Notes under the pieces: generated by a model
Seen by the model: the letters and a program-made list of their open reading frames with translations, nothing else
Databases searched by the model: none
What the model was told of the DNA's origin: nothing
Position numbers and translations under genes: made by a program
In this document: positions 8,014 through 16,287 of the stretch, piece by piece
How the letters are laid out: the number at the start of each line of letters is the position of its first letter
Position numbering within the stretch: the first letter of the stretch is position 1
From: Pyruvatibacter mobilis
Lineage (GTDB): Bacteria > Pseudomonadota > Alphaproteobacteria > CGMCC-115125
Direction of reading: 5' to 3'
NCBI RefSeq assembly: GCF_012848855.1
Contig: NZ_CP051630.1
Coordinates: 1-64,000 of the forward strand
Length of the DNA stretch: 64,000 nt

Positions 8014-9963
8014 ATGTGCGGCTTTGGAGCCATTGTGGACTTAGAGCGCGACCGCAGTCACGTCTCGGCGGCTGATTTGGTCATACTAGGTCGGCTGATT
8101 GCCCATCGCGGGCCCGATGGCGAGGGCCTGTGGGTCGCGTCGCACCGGCGCGCGGGCCTGGTGCACCGACGGCTGTCGATCATCGACCTGACGGATCACG
8201 CTGCCCAGCCGATGCACAGCGGCAACGGGGTGTCCATTGCCTACAACGGCGAGACCTATAATTACCTGGAACTGCGTGAAGCGATCGGCGGGAATTGGGA
8301 GTTCACCAGCAACTCCGATACCGAAGCGGTTCTGGCGTCATACGAAATGTTTGGGACCGATTGCGTAAGCCACATGCGGGGCATGTTCGCGTTCGCGATC
8401 TGGGACGAGAAGGCACAGAAGCTGTTCTGTGCGCGCGACCGGTTCGGAATCAAGCCGTTCTATTACACGGTGGTGGACGGGGTTTTTTACTGCGCGTCCG
8501 AAGCCAAGGCGCTGCTGCCCTTCCTGCCGGATATCGAGACAGACAAGGCGGCTTTCGCCGAGTATCTGACCTTTCAGTACACCATTGGCGAGCAGACCCT
8601 GTTCAAAGGCATCAAGCAGTTGATGCCGGGCCATGCGCTGTCCGTGCAGAATGGCGAGGTCAAGGTCTGGCGTTATTGGGATGTGCACTACGACATCGAT
8701 TTCGACCATAGCCCGGCCTATTTCGAAAGTCGGTTGACGGAGCTGCTGGACGATTCAGTGCGCGTGCATCTGCGCAGTGACGTGCCGGTGGGCGCCTATG
8801 TGTCGGGCGGTATCGACTCGAGCCTGATGGGGCTTCTGGCCGCGCGCCATGACGAAGTGAACCGGCTCTCGTTCAACGGGCGGTTCACCGAATTTCCCGG
8901 GTACGACGAAAGCAATTACGCCCAAATCGTTGCTGACCGGATGAATGGCGATCTGCACATTGCAGATATCACCGCCGCCGACTTCCGCGACAACATCCGC
9001 AACGTCATCTACCACCTCGATTTCCCGGTGGCGGGTCCAGGGTCCTTTCCGCAATACATGGTGTCGAAGCTTGCGGCAGAGCATGTGAAGGTGGTGCTGG
9101 GCGGCCAGGGTGGTGACGAGATTTTCGGCGGCTATGCGCGTTACCTGCTCGCTTACTTCGAGCAATGTATCAAGGCGGCGATGGACGGCAACTATCGCAA
9201 CGGTAATTACGTTGTGACGATCGAATCCATCGTCCCCAACCTTGGATTGCTGCGCGAATACAAGCCAATGATGCAGCAGTTCTGGAAGGAAGGTTTGTTC
9301 GGCCCGCTGGACGAGCGCTACTTCCGGCTTGTTGACCGTTCGACCGACATGACCGACGAGGTGGACTGGTCGGAACTTGATCAGGACGCGGTGTTCGCCA
9401 GCTTCCAATCCATCTTCAACAGCGCGCGGAATGTGGGCAAGGAAGCCTATTTCGACAGCATGACGCATTTCGACTTCAAGTGCCTGCTGCCTGCCTTGCT
9501 CCACGTGGAAGACCGCATGAGCATGGCGCATGGGCTGGAAAGCCGGGTGCCGCTCCTGGATCATGGCCTGGTCGAATTTGCGGCCACGGTGCCCGCGGAT
9601 GTGAAGTTTGAAGGCGGCCATATGAAGCACATGCTGAAGACTGCCTATGCGGATGTGATCCCGCAGGAAGTCCTGACGCGACGCGACAAGATGGGCTTCC
9701 CGGTTCCGCTGAAAGAATGGTTTGCCGGCGAGCTCAACGGCATGATGGTGGATATCTTCACCAACCTCAAAGACAGCCACAGGCCGTATATCAATGCGGA
9801 TACGGTGCTCAACAGTTTCGACAAGGCTGCGCGGTTCTCGCGCAAGACCTGGGGGCTGTTGTCACTGGAACTATGGCACCAGGAATTCCATGACAAGGCA
9901 GCCGATTTCCGTGCCATGCGCACCGAACCGGCGTCGATTGAAGCAGAGAAGGTAGGCGCATGA
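8014..9963 (+). CDS. AsnB-type glutamine-dependent amidotransferase (asparagine synthase family)
   Basis: 649 residues starting at MCGFGAI, so that Cys2 becomes the Ntn nucleophile after Met removal; the frame is open further upstream but that extension would block the active site. The N-terminal glutaminase domain (1–about 210) has AYNGETYNY and CARDRFGIKPFYY. The synthetase domain has the PP-loop YVSGGIDSS (about 262–270) and LGGQGGDEIFGGYARY. Enzymes of this family make asparagine or, in polysaccharide loci (Bordetella WbmE, Pseudomonas WbpS), are thought to convert sugar uronic acids to uronamides. As the first gene of a sugar-epimerase operon, amidation of a uronic acid is the likelier role. 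It overlaps the next gene by ATGA. Confidence 0.88.
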   Translation: MCGFGAIVDLERDRSHVSAADLVILGRLIAHRGPDGEGLWVASHRRAGLVHRRLSIIDLTDHAAQPMHSGNGVSIAYNGETYNYLELREAIGGNWEFTSNSDTEAVLASYEMFGTDCVSHMRGMFAFAIWDEKAQKLFCARDRFGIKPFYYTVVDGVFYCASEAKALLPFLPDIETDKAAFAEYLTFQYTIGEQTLFKGIKQLMPGHALSVQNGEVKVWRYWDVHYDIDFDHSPAYFESRLTELLDDSVRVHLRSDVPVGAYVSGGIDSSLMGLLAARHDEVNRLSFNGRFTEFPGYDESNYAQIVADRMNGDLHIADITAADFRDNIRNVIYHLDFPVAGPGSFPQYMVSKLAAEHVKVVLGGQGGDEIFGGYARYLLAYFEQCIKAAMDGNYRNGNYVVTIESIVPNLGLLREYKPMMQQFWKEGLFGPLDERYFRLVDRSTDMTDEVDWSELDQDAVFASFQSIFNSARNVGKEAYFDSMTHFDFKCLLPALLHVEDRMSMAHGLESRVPLLDHGLVEFAATVPADVKFEGGHMKHMLKTAYADVIPQEVLTRRDKMGFPVPLKEWFAGELNGMMVDIFTNLKDSHRPYINADTVLNSFDKAARFSRKTWGLLSLELWHQEFHDKAADFRAMRTEPASIEAEKVGA

Positions 9964-10904
9964 AGGTCTTCGTGACGGGTGGCTGCGGCCAGGTCGGGTC
10001 GCATGTGGTGGAAATGGCGCTGGAGCGCGGTGACGACGTGGTGGCGATCGATGATCTGTCTACCGGCCGCCGCATTCATTTGCCCGAGAGCCAGGACCGC
10101 CTGACCGTCGTGGAGGGATCAATCGCAGACCAGGGGCTAGTCAATCAGCTTATCGGCGACTTCAAACCCGATACGCTGGTTCACACGGCGGCCTCCTACA
10201 AGGATCCGGATGATTGGTACAATGACACGCTCACCAATTGTGTCGGCGGTACGAACCTCATTCGTGCGGCACTCGACAACAATGTCGGCCGATTTGTCTA
10301 TTTTCAGACGGCGCTTTGCTATGGCGTGAAGCCGTCGGAGAATCCGGTCACGCTGAACCACCCGAAGAACCCGGCCAATTCTTCATACGCGATTTCTAAA
10401 ACGGCGGCGGAAGACTATCTGGAGATTTCGGGCCTCGACCACGTGATTTTCCGGCTTGCCAATGTGGTGGGCCCGCGAAATGTGTCCGGCCCGCTGCCGA
10501 TCTTTTATCAGCGCCTGTCGGAAGGCAAAAAGTGCTTCGTTACCAAGGCGCGACGCGACTTCGTGTTCGTGAAAGACCTGGCTCGCAACGTCCTCAAGGC
10601 GATGGATGGGACTGGCCATGGTGCCTATCACTTCTCGTCCGGCACCGACGTGGCGATCAAGGAGCTCTATGACGCCGTGGTGGAAGCCATGCAGCTCAAT
10701 GACTATCCCGAACCCGACATCCGTGACCTCGGCGAAGACGATGCGGCTTCAATCCTTCTGGATCCGTCACGGACCTTCCAGGACTTCGGTGACATCGAGT
10801 TCACACCGCTGAAGGAAACCGTCAAGGCCGCCATCGACTATTACAATGAGTTCGGCGCTGCGGGTGGCTATACGCACCTCAAGATCGAAGAGAACAAGAG
10901 CTAG
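9960..10904 (+). CDS. NAD-dependent SDR epimerase, WbmG/WbmH-like
   Basis: 314 residues, extended SDR fold. NAD-binding motif GGCGQVGSH (residues 7–15), IDDLSTG after the second strand, and the catalytic Tyr-Lys pair in SSYAISKTAAE (about 141–151). The overlap with asnB (ATGA) indicates translational coupling. It resembles the next gene closely along its whole length (for example HFQTALCYG/YFQTALCYG and PIFYQRLSEGK/PTFYQRLKAGK), so the two are tandem paralogues. A tandem pair of about 310-residue SDR proteins plus a 350-residue one behind an AsnB-type gene is how the Bordetella wbmE–wbmH block is arranged as I remember it, where these enzymes are thought to epimerise UDP-2,3-diacetamido-hexuronic acids. 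Exact reaction inferred only. Confidence 0.82.
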   Translation: MKVFVTGGCGQVGSHVVEMALERGDDVVAIDDLSTGRRIHLPESQDRLTVVEGSIADQGLVNQLIGDFKPDTLVHTAASYKDPDDWYNDTLTNCVGGTNLIRAALDNNVGRFVYFQTALCYGVKPSENPVTLNHPKNPANSSYAISKTAAEDYLEISGLDHVIFRLANVVGPRNVSGPLPIFYQRLSEGKKCFVTKARRDFVFVKDLARNVLKAMDGTGHGAYHFSSGTDVAIKELYDAVVEAMQLNDYPEPDIRDLGEDDAASILLDPSRTFQDFGDIEFTPLKETVKAAIDYYNEFGAAGGYTHLKIEENKS

Positions 10905-10933
10905 AGGCCGGGCTGGCCAGGCGGGACTGACAC

Positions 10934-11866
10934 ATGCGTATCCTCATGACTGGCGGGGCGGGTTGCCTCGGCTCCAACCTCATTGACCGGTATTTGCCCA
11001 AAGGGCATGAGATCTTGGTGATCGACAATTACGCCACGGGCAAGGCCGGCAATCTGCCGCCTGTGGAGGGGTTGACGGTCATTGAAGGATCAATCGTCGA
11101 TCAGAGGTTGGTGGACAAGGCCTTCGATGACTTCAAGCCGGACGTCGTGATCCATTCGGCGGCTGCTTACAAAGATCCGGTCGACTGGGCCAGTGATGCG
11201 GAAACCAATGTGCGCGGCACGATCAATGTGGGTCAGGCTGCCCAGCGACTTGACGTTGCGCGGCTCATCCATTTCCAGACCGCGCTTTGCTATGGCCGCC
11301 CGGATACGGTTCCGATCCCCGTGGACCATCCGACCCGTCCGTTCACCAGCTACGGCATCTCCAAGACAGCGGGAGAGCAATACTTGCAGATGACAGGTCT
11401 GCCCGTCGTGTCGCTGCGTCTTGCCAATGTGACAGGCCCGCGGCTTGCAATCGGCCCGATCCCGACCTTTTACCAGCGCCTGAAGGCAGGCAAATCGTGT
11501 TTCTGCTCAGAAACGGTGCGCGATTTCCTCGATATGGACGACTTCTTTTCGTTGATGGATAAGGCTCTTGTGCCCGGGGCGGCGACGGGGATTTTCAACG
11601 TGTCCACCGGTGAAGGCCATACAATCAAGGACGTGTTCAACGCGGTGGTGGATTATCTTGGTGTCACCTTGGACGAACCGGTGCCCGTCGTGCCGCCCGG
11701 CGATGACGATGTGCCGGCGGTGGTGCTTGACCCCAGCGAGACGGAAAAGGCCTTTGACTGGAAGGCCGAGATCGGTTTCACCGAGACGATTAACCGGATG
11801 CTGGCCTGGTACGACAAGCACGGGGTGACGGATGTTTTCAGTCACCTGGCCGCGCCCAAATCCTGA
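10934..11866 (+). CDS. NAD-dependent SDR epimerase, tandem paralogue of preceding gene
   Basis: 310 residues. GGAGCLGSN (7–15) binds NAD; IDNYATG follows strand 2; the YxxxK catalytic pair lies in TSYGISKTAGE. It aligns without large gaps with the gene at 9960 and ends similarly (AIDYYNEFG/MLAWYDKHG plus a short tail). The gap to its neighbour is 29 bases. Likely a C4- or C5-epimerase on a UDP-activated diamino-uronic acid. The duplication suggests two successive epimerisations or two substrates. Confidence 0.82.
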   Translation: MRILMTGGAGCLGSNLIDRYLPKGHEILVIDNYATGKAGNLPPVEGLTVIEGSIVDQRLVDKAFDDFKPDVVIHSAAAYKDPVDWASDAETNVRGTINVGQAAQRLDVARLIHFQTALCYGRPDTVPIPVDHPTRPFTSYGISKTAGEQYLQMTGLPVVSLRLANVTGPRLAIGPIPTFYQRLKAGKSCFCSETVRDFLDMDDFFSLMDKALVPGAATGIFNVSTGEGHTIKDVFNAVVDYLGVTLDEPVPVVPPGDDDVPAVVLDPSETEKAFDWKAEIGFTETINRMLAWYDKHGVTDVFSHLAAPKS

Positions 11867-11903
11867 TCTTTCCTGACACTCTTGCGCTAGGACACGTCAA
11901 TCG

Positions 11904-12953
11904 ATGAGCGAAACCTATAAGGGCGCCAAAATCCTCGTGGTGGGGGGCGCCGGCTTTGTCGGCTCAAACCTCGTTCTCAAGCTTCTGGAGCAGGCGCCAG
12001 AGCGTGTTGTCATCGTGGACAACCTCCTGTCCGCGGACATCACCAATGTGCCCGACCATCCTGCGGTGGACTATCGCTATGGGTCGATCACCGATGACAA
12101 GATCCTTCAGGAACTGCCGGAAGACACAGAATATGTCTGGCATCTCTCCTGTCTCCACGGCAATCAATCCTCCATCGCAGACCCGATGCTGGATCACGAG
12201 AACAACACGCTGACAACGCTGAAACTGCTGGAGCGGATCAAGGATTTTCCGTCTCTAAAGAAGGTGGTTTATGCGGCTGCCGGGTGCGCTGTTGCCGAGA
12301 AGACATTTGATGAGGCAGAGGCCACCTTCGAGGATGCACCGGTGTCGCTCTACCACGACAGCCCGTATTCAATCTCGAAGATCATCGGTGAGTTCTACGG
12401 CAATTATTATTGGCGTCGGCACGATGTGCCTTTCGTCAAGTGCCGGTTCCAGAACGTCTATGGCCCGCGGGAGATACTCGGAGCCGGCCGCTGGCGTGGC
12501 ACGCGGCACACTGTCTGGCGCAATGTGACGCCGACCTTCATCTGGAAGGCGCTTCACCATGAAGCACTGCCTCTCGACAATGGTGGCTTTGCCAGCCGCG
12601 ACTTCATCTTCGTGGAAGACATGGCTCGTGGCCTGATGGCGGCGGGGCTGAAGGGGGAAGCCGGGGAGGTCTACAATCTCGCATCCGGTGTCGAGACCAC
12701 CATCAAAGACCTCGCCGAACTCATAAATGAGCTGACCGGCAATCCGACCCCTGCTGACATTGCCCCGGCGCGTGACTGGGACCGGTCCGGCAAGCGCTTC
12801 GGGTCGACCGAGAAATCGAAGGAGAAACTCGGCTTCGAAGCGCAGGTCAGTGTTCGTGATGGGCTGGAGCGCACGGTTGCCTGGACACGCGACAACCAAG
12901 ACCGTATCGAGCGGTGCATTCGCCAGCATGACTGGTTCATGGCGCGGGTCTAA
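11904..12953 (+). CDS. NAD-dependent SDR epimerase/dehydratase, WbmF-like
   Basis: 349 residues. NAD-binding motif GGAGFVGSN (residues 14–22), IVDNLLSADITNVP after strand 2, and the catalytic pair in SPYSISKIIGEFYG (about residues 152–165). The segment VVYAAAGCAVAEKTFDEAEA replaces the usual Ser/Thr-rich active-site loop (S-S-S-V-Y-G) of GalE-type enzymes, so the catalytic Ser/Thr position is unusual. The C-terminal region (SREFGSTEKSKEKLGF-like pattern) is as in other sugar epimerases. It is more distant from the two preceding SDR genes. Part of the same plus-strand operon. Confidence 0.8.
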   Translation: MSETYKGAKILVVGGAGFVGSNLVLKLLEQAPERVVIVDNLLSADITNVPDHPAVDYRYGSITDDKILQELPEDTEYVWHLSCLHGNQSSIADPMLDHENNTLTTLKLLERIKDFPSLKKVVYAAAGCAVAEKTFDEAEATFEDAPVSLYHDSPYSISKIIGEFYGNYYWRRHDVPFVKCRFQNVYGPREILGAGRWRGTRHTVWRNVTPTFIWKALHHEALPLDNGGFASRDFIFVEDMARGLMAAGLKGEAGEVYNLASGVETTIKDLAELINELTGNPTPADIAPARDWDRSGKRFGSTEKSKEKLGFEAQVSVRDGLERTVAWTRDNQDRIERCIRQHDWFMARV

Positions 12954-12994
12954 ACTCGCGTCCGAATGACGTTGTGGCGGACACAGGAAACAGA

Positions 12995-14038
12995 ATGACC
13001 ACGATCCTCACCGTTGTCGGCGCGCGGCCTCAATTCATCAAGGCAGCGGCCGTGAGCCGGGCAATCCGGGCGCGCGACAGCATGTCTGAAATCATGGTGC
13101 ATACGGGCCAGCACTTCGACGCCAACATGTCGGATGTGTTCTTCGACGAGCTCGAGATTGCACCCCCGGCGCATCATCTGGGGATCGGTGGTGGCGGCCA
13201 TGGCCGCATGACCGGACGGATGCTCGAAGGCATTGAGGGAATTCTCGAGGCGGGCCGGCCCGACTGGGTCCTTATCTATGGGGATACGAATTCCACTATT
13301 GCCGGGGCTCTTGCGGCTGCGAAGCTGCATATTCCGGTTGCGCATGTGGAAGCGGGTCTGCGGTCCTTCAACAAGCGGATGCCTGAGGAGATCAACCGTA
13401 TCCTGACGGATCATGTGAGCACGCTTCTCTTCTGTCCGACGCAGACAGCGGTGGACAATCTCGCAAGTGAAGGCATCACAGCTGGTGTTCACCACGTCGG
13501 CGATGTGATGTACGACGCCACGCTGGATGCGCGTGAAAAAGCCCGCGAGACATCCGATATCGTGGCCCGGCTGCAGCTCGAACCCGGCAAATACGTGTTG
13601 TCCACCGTGCATCGGGCGGAAAATACCGATAGCAGGGATGCGCTGGGGGCTGTGCTTGACCATCTGAAGGCCAAGGCAGCCGAGGTGCCGGTGGTGTTGC
13701 CGCTGCATCCGCGCACGGCTGGCGCTGTGAAGAAGCATGGCCTGGATTTTGATGGTCTGACAGTGATTGATCCGGTTGGCTACCTGGACATGGCGGCACT
13801 TCTGGATGGGTGTGCCGAGGTGCTCACCGATTCAGGTGGTGTGCAGAAGGAAGCCTATTTCCATCGCAAGCCCTGTACGACGCTGCGGGATGAGACCGAA
13901 TGGGTCGAGACGATTGAAGCTGGGTGGAACCGGCTCTGGAAAGGCGCCGATTTCGTGTCGCCGCGCAAGGACATCGCCGATTACGGAGATGGCAAGAGCG
14001 CTGAGCGGATCCTCGATCTCATTGCGTCGGCGGGGTAG
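12995..14038 (+). CDS. Non-hydrolysing UDP-sugar 2-epimerase, WbpI/WlbD-like
   Basis: 347 residues from ATG 12995, which has AGGAAA six bases upstream; an in-frame GTG at 12974 would add seven residues but has no such site. N-terminal VVGARPQFIKAAAVSRAI (about 6–23), GDTNSTIAG, AHVEAGLRSFNKRMPEEINR, and DSGGVQKEAYFHRKPC near the C-terminus are signatures of the WecB/WbpI family (GT-B fold). The GARPQFIK version of the first motif is more usual in WbpI/WlbD than in WecB (GTRPEAIK). Since genes for making UDP-2,3-diNAc-glucuronic acid are nearby, I favour C2-epimerisation of that sugar to the manno form. A WecB-type activity on UDP-GlcNAc remains possible. Confidence 0.85.
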   Translation: MTTILTVVGARPQFIKAAAVSRAIRARDSMSEIMVHTGQHFDANMSDVFFDELEIAPPAHHLGIGGGGHGRMTGRMLEGIEGILEAGRPDWVLIYGDTNSTIAGALAAAKLHIPVAHVEAGLRSFNKRMPEEINRILTDHVSTLLFCPTQTAVDNLASEGITAGVHHVGDVMYDATLDAREKARETSDIVARLQLEPGKYVLSTVHRAENTDSRDALGAVLDHLKAKAAEVPVVLPLHPRTAGAVKKHGLDFDGLTVIDPVGYLDMAALLDGCAEVLTDSGGVQKEAYFHRKPCTTLRDETEWVETIEAGWNRLWKGADFVSPRKDIADYGDGKSAERILDLIASAG

Positions 14039-14044
14039 CGCCCG

Positions 14045-15259
14045 ATGGCAGGTGACAGCGTGGCTCGGGTGCTCGTGCTTCATGCGCAGTATACGGACCG
14101 CCTGAGCTATTATGACGACTGGCTGGATGCATTCCGCGACAGCCCGCTTTTTGACGTCACAGCGGTCAATATTGTGAGCCGAACCGCGCGGGATGATATT
14201 GTCCGTGCTCTCACCGGCTCCGACCTTGTGGTGCTGTTGCATTCCACAAATGGTGACACAACCATTTATCTTGAGCCTTTCGCCGAGCAGTTGGCGGATC
14301 GGACATGCCCGCTTTTGAGCTTCATCGGAAATGAAGTGAACCTTCCCGGGTCCCCCATCTCTGCCAAGCGCGATGTATTGCGGAATATACGGCCCGACTA
14401 TGTCGCGACCCAATTGCTCAAGGAAGCGGGTGACTATCTGTGGGGAGACCTGGTCTCCAAGGCAGTTGTCGAGCTGCCGCACGCGCTCAATCCAGCAGCG
14501 TTTCGCCCGGGCCAACCGCAAGCTGACCGACCCATCGATATCGGTGTGCGGGCCGTACGCTATCTGCCGCATCTAGGCGATAGCGATCGCAATGCCCTGC
14601 ATGATTTCTTTGATTCGCATACCTTCGCACCGGACCTTGAGGTCGACATCAGCACCCAGCGGTTCGATCGGGACGGCTGGGCGGCGTTCCTGCAGAGCTG
14701 TAAGGCGACCGTCTCGAGCGAAGCGGGGACGTGGTGGCTGGAACGGGACGATGCCACCATCGAGGCTATCCGTGCGTGGACGGCTGCTCGAATGAAGGGC
14801 AAAGGGCTTGTCATCGCCAATGACAGCGCGCTGCGGCGGTTGGGCCACAAGCTGCCATGGTGGATGCGGGCCGCCTTACGGAAGCTCATGAGCGCCGGGC
14901 CCGTCAGGCACGAATCAACTGTCACGGAAGACCTGCCGGCCGATGAAATCTACGAGACCTTCTTTGTGGGCCGGCAGCGGCCGGCATTCTACGGCAAATG
15001 TATCTCGTCGCGGCATTTCGATGCCGCCGGAACGGGTACGGTGCAGATCCTGCTTGAAGGCCGATACAACGATATCCTCGAAGCGGGCGTGCATTACCTG
15101 CCGCTGAAGGAGGATTTCTCCAATATAGATGCGGTGATGGATCGGTTCCGTGACCCTGTGGCCCGCCGAGAAATAGCGGACGCTACTCTGGGCCTGGTTA
15201 TGGATCACCATACCTACGCGCACCGTGTCAAAGCGGTGTACGCTCTGCTTGAGAGCTAG
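14045..15259 (+). CDS. CgeB-like glycosyltransferase family protein
   Basis: 404 residues. The N-terminal Rossmann half (RVLVLHAQYTDRLSYYDDW) is followed by a C-terminal half with the same landmarks as the protein at 1437–2759: WAAFLQSCKATVSSEAGTWW, then SSRHFDAAGTGTVQILLEGRYN and HYLPLKEDFSNIDAVMDRF. These match the C-terminal nucleotide-sugar-binding part of CgeB/Glyco_trans_1_2 proteins, with Asp in place of the usual Glu before the AA pair. It begins 7 bases after the 2-epimerase gene and ends in a shared CTAG with the convergent gene at 15256. Sugar specificity unknown. Confidence 0.68.
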   Translation: MAGDSVARVLVLHAQYTDRLSYYDDWLDAFRDSPLFDVTAVNIVSRTARDDIVRALTGSDLVVLLHSTNGDTTIYLEPFAEQLADRTCPLLSFIGNEVNLPGSPISAKRDVLRNIRPDYVATQLLKEAGDYLWGDLVSKAVVELPHALNPAAFRPGQPQADRPIDIGVRAVRYLPHLGDSDRNALHDFFDSHTFAPDLEVDISTQRFDRDGWAAFLQSCKATVSSEAGTWWLERDDATIEAIRAWTAARMKGKGLVIANDSALRRLGHKLPWWMRAALRKLMSAGPVRHESTVTEDLPADEIYETFFVGRQRPAFYGKCISSRHFDAAGTGTVQILLEGRYNDILEAGVHYLPLKEDFSNIDAVMDRFRDPVARREIADATLGLVMDHHTYAHRVKAVYALLES

Positions 15260-16263
15260 GCGTTGTAGAAGTTCCGATACCAATCGATAAAACGCGAAAT
15301 GCCTTCGCGATAATCCGTCTTCGGATTGTAGTTGAATGCGTCGCGTGTCTGGTCGATGTCGGCATAGGTCGCTACCACGTCACCTGGCTGCATCGGTTTC
15401 ATGATGAGTTCGGCCTTTCGACCAAGCGCGTCTTCTATGGCAGCGATGAAGTCCATTAGAGCCACGGGCTTGCTGTTGCCAAGGTTGTAAATCCGCCAAG
15501 GTGCCATGCTCGTGGCAGGGTCGGGGGTGTCTGAATTCCAGTCAGTGTTTGGAGTTGCCGGTTGGTCAGCAGCGGCAATGACCCCGGAGACGATATCGTC
15601 GACAAACGTGAAGTCGCGTTGGTGGCGGCCCTCGTTGAAGACTTCGATCGGCTCGCCCTGCAGGATCTTCTTCGTAAATCCAAAAAGCGCCATGTCGGGC
15701 CTGCCCCACGGACCATACACGGTAAAAAACCGCAATCCGGTACAAGGAAGGCCGAACAGGTGTGCATAGGAATGAGCGACCAGCTCGTTTGATTTCTTGG
15801 TCGCAGCATAAAGGCTCAGCGGGTGGTTCACGGCTTCCTGCACTGAGAAGGGCATCCTCGTGTTTGCTCCATAGACGGAGCTTGTGGATGCGTACACGAA
15901 GTGGAGCACTTCCTGAGCACGTGCTTCGTCGATCAGATTCTGGAAGCCTGTGATGTTCGAGCGAATATAGGCCTTAGGATCTTTTGCGGCATAACGCACA
16001 CCAGCCTGGGCGGCCAGATGTATGATCCGTGTGAAGTGGTGTGCCTTGAACAAATCAGCCACGGCAGCTTCATCGGCCAGGTCGATTTTTGCGAATGTAA
16101 AGCCGGGCGTCTGCTCGAGCAGGCCCAATCGCGCCTGCTTCAGTGTGACGTCATAGTATTCGTTCAGGTTGTCGAGGCCGACAACTGTCTCGCCACGCGC
16201 AAGCAAAGCGCGAGCGGTGTGGAAGCCGATGAAGCCGGCCGCACCGGTTACGAGAATGGTCAT
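15256..16263 (-). CDS. UDP-glucuronate 4-epimerase-like SDR
   Basis: 335 residues. MTILVTGAAGFIGFH contains the GxxGxxG NAD site, LDNLNEYYDVTLK follows strand 2, TSSVYGANTRMPF holds the Ser/Thr, and SLYAATKKSNE the Tyr–Lys pair. GPWGRPDMALFGFTKKILQG is a strong marker of the bacterial UDP-glucuronate 4-epimerase group (LspL/Cap1J). Reaction expected: UDP-glucuronic acid to UDP-galacturonic acid, or the same inversion on an N-acetylated uronic acid. It lies 24 bases after the dehydrogenase gene, which would supply the uronic acid substrate. Confidence 0.85.
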   Translation of the reverse strand: MTILVTGAAGFIGFHTARALLARGETVVGLDNLNEYYDVTLKQARLGLLEQTPGFTFAKIDLADEAAVADLFKAHHFTRIIHLAAQAGVRYAAKDPKAYIRSNITGFQNLIDEARAQEVLHFVYASTSSVYGANTRMPFSVQEAVNHPLSLYAATKKSNELVAHSYAHLFGLPCTGLRFFTVYGPWGRPDMALFGFTKKILQGEPIEVFNEGRHQRDFTFVDDIVSGVIAAADQPATPNTDWNSDTPDPATSMAPWRIYNLGNSKPVALMDFIAAIEDALGRKAELIMKPMQPGDVVATYADIDQTRDAFNYNPKTDYREGISRFIDWYRNFYNA

Positions 16264-16287
16264 CTTGCGCGATCCTGGTTGATTGCG

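Noticed and set aside
12995-14038. Annotation as plain WecB (UDP-GlcNAc 2-epimerase)
   Set aside because: The GARPQFIK motif and neighbouring Wlb/Wbp genes favour WbpI; WecB is kept as the alternative only.
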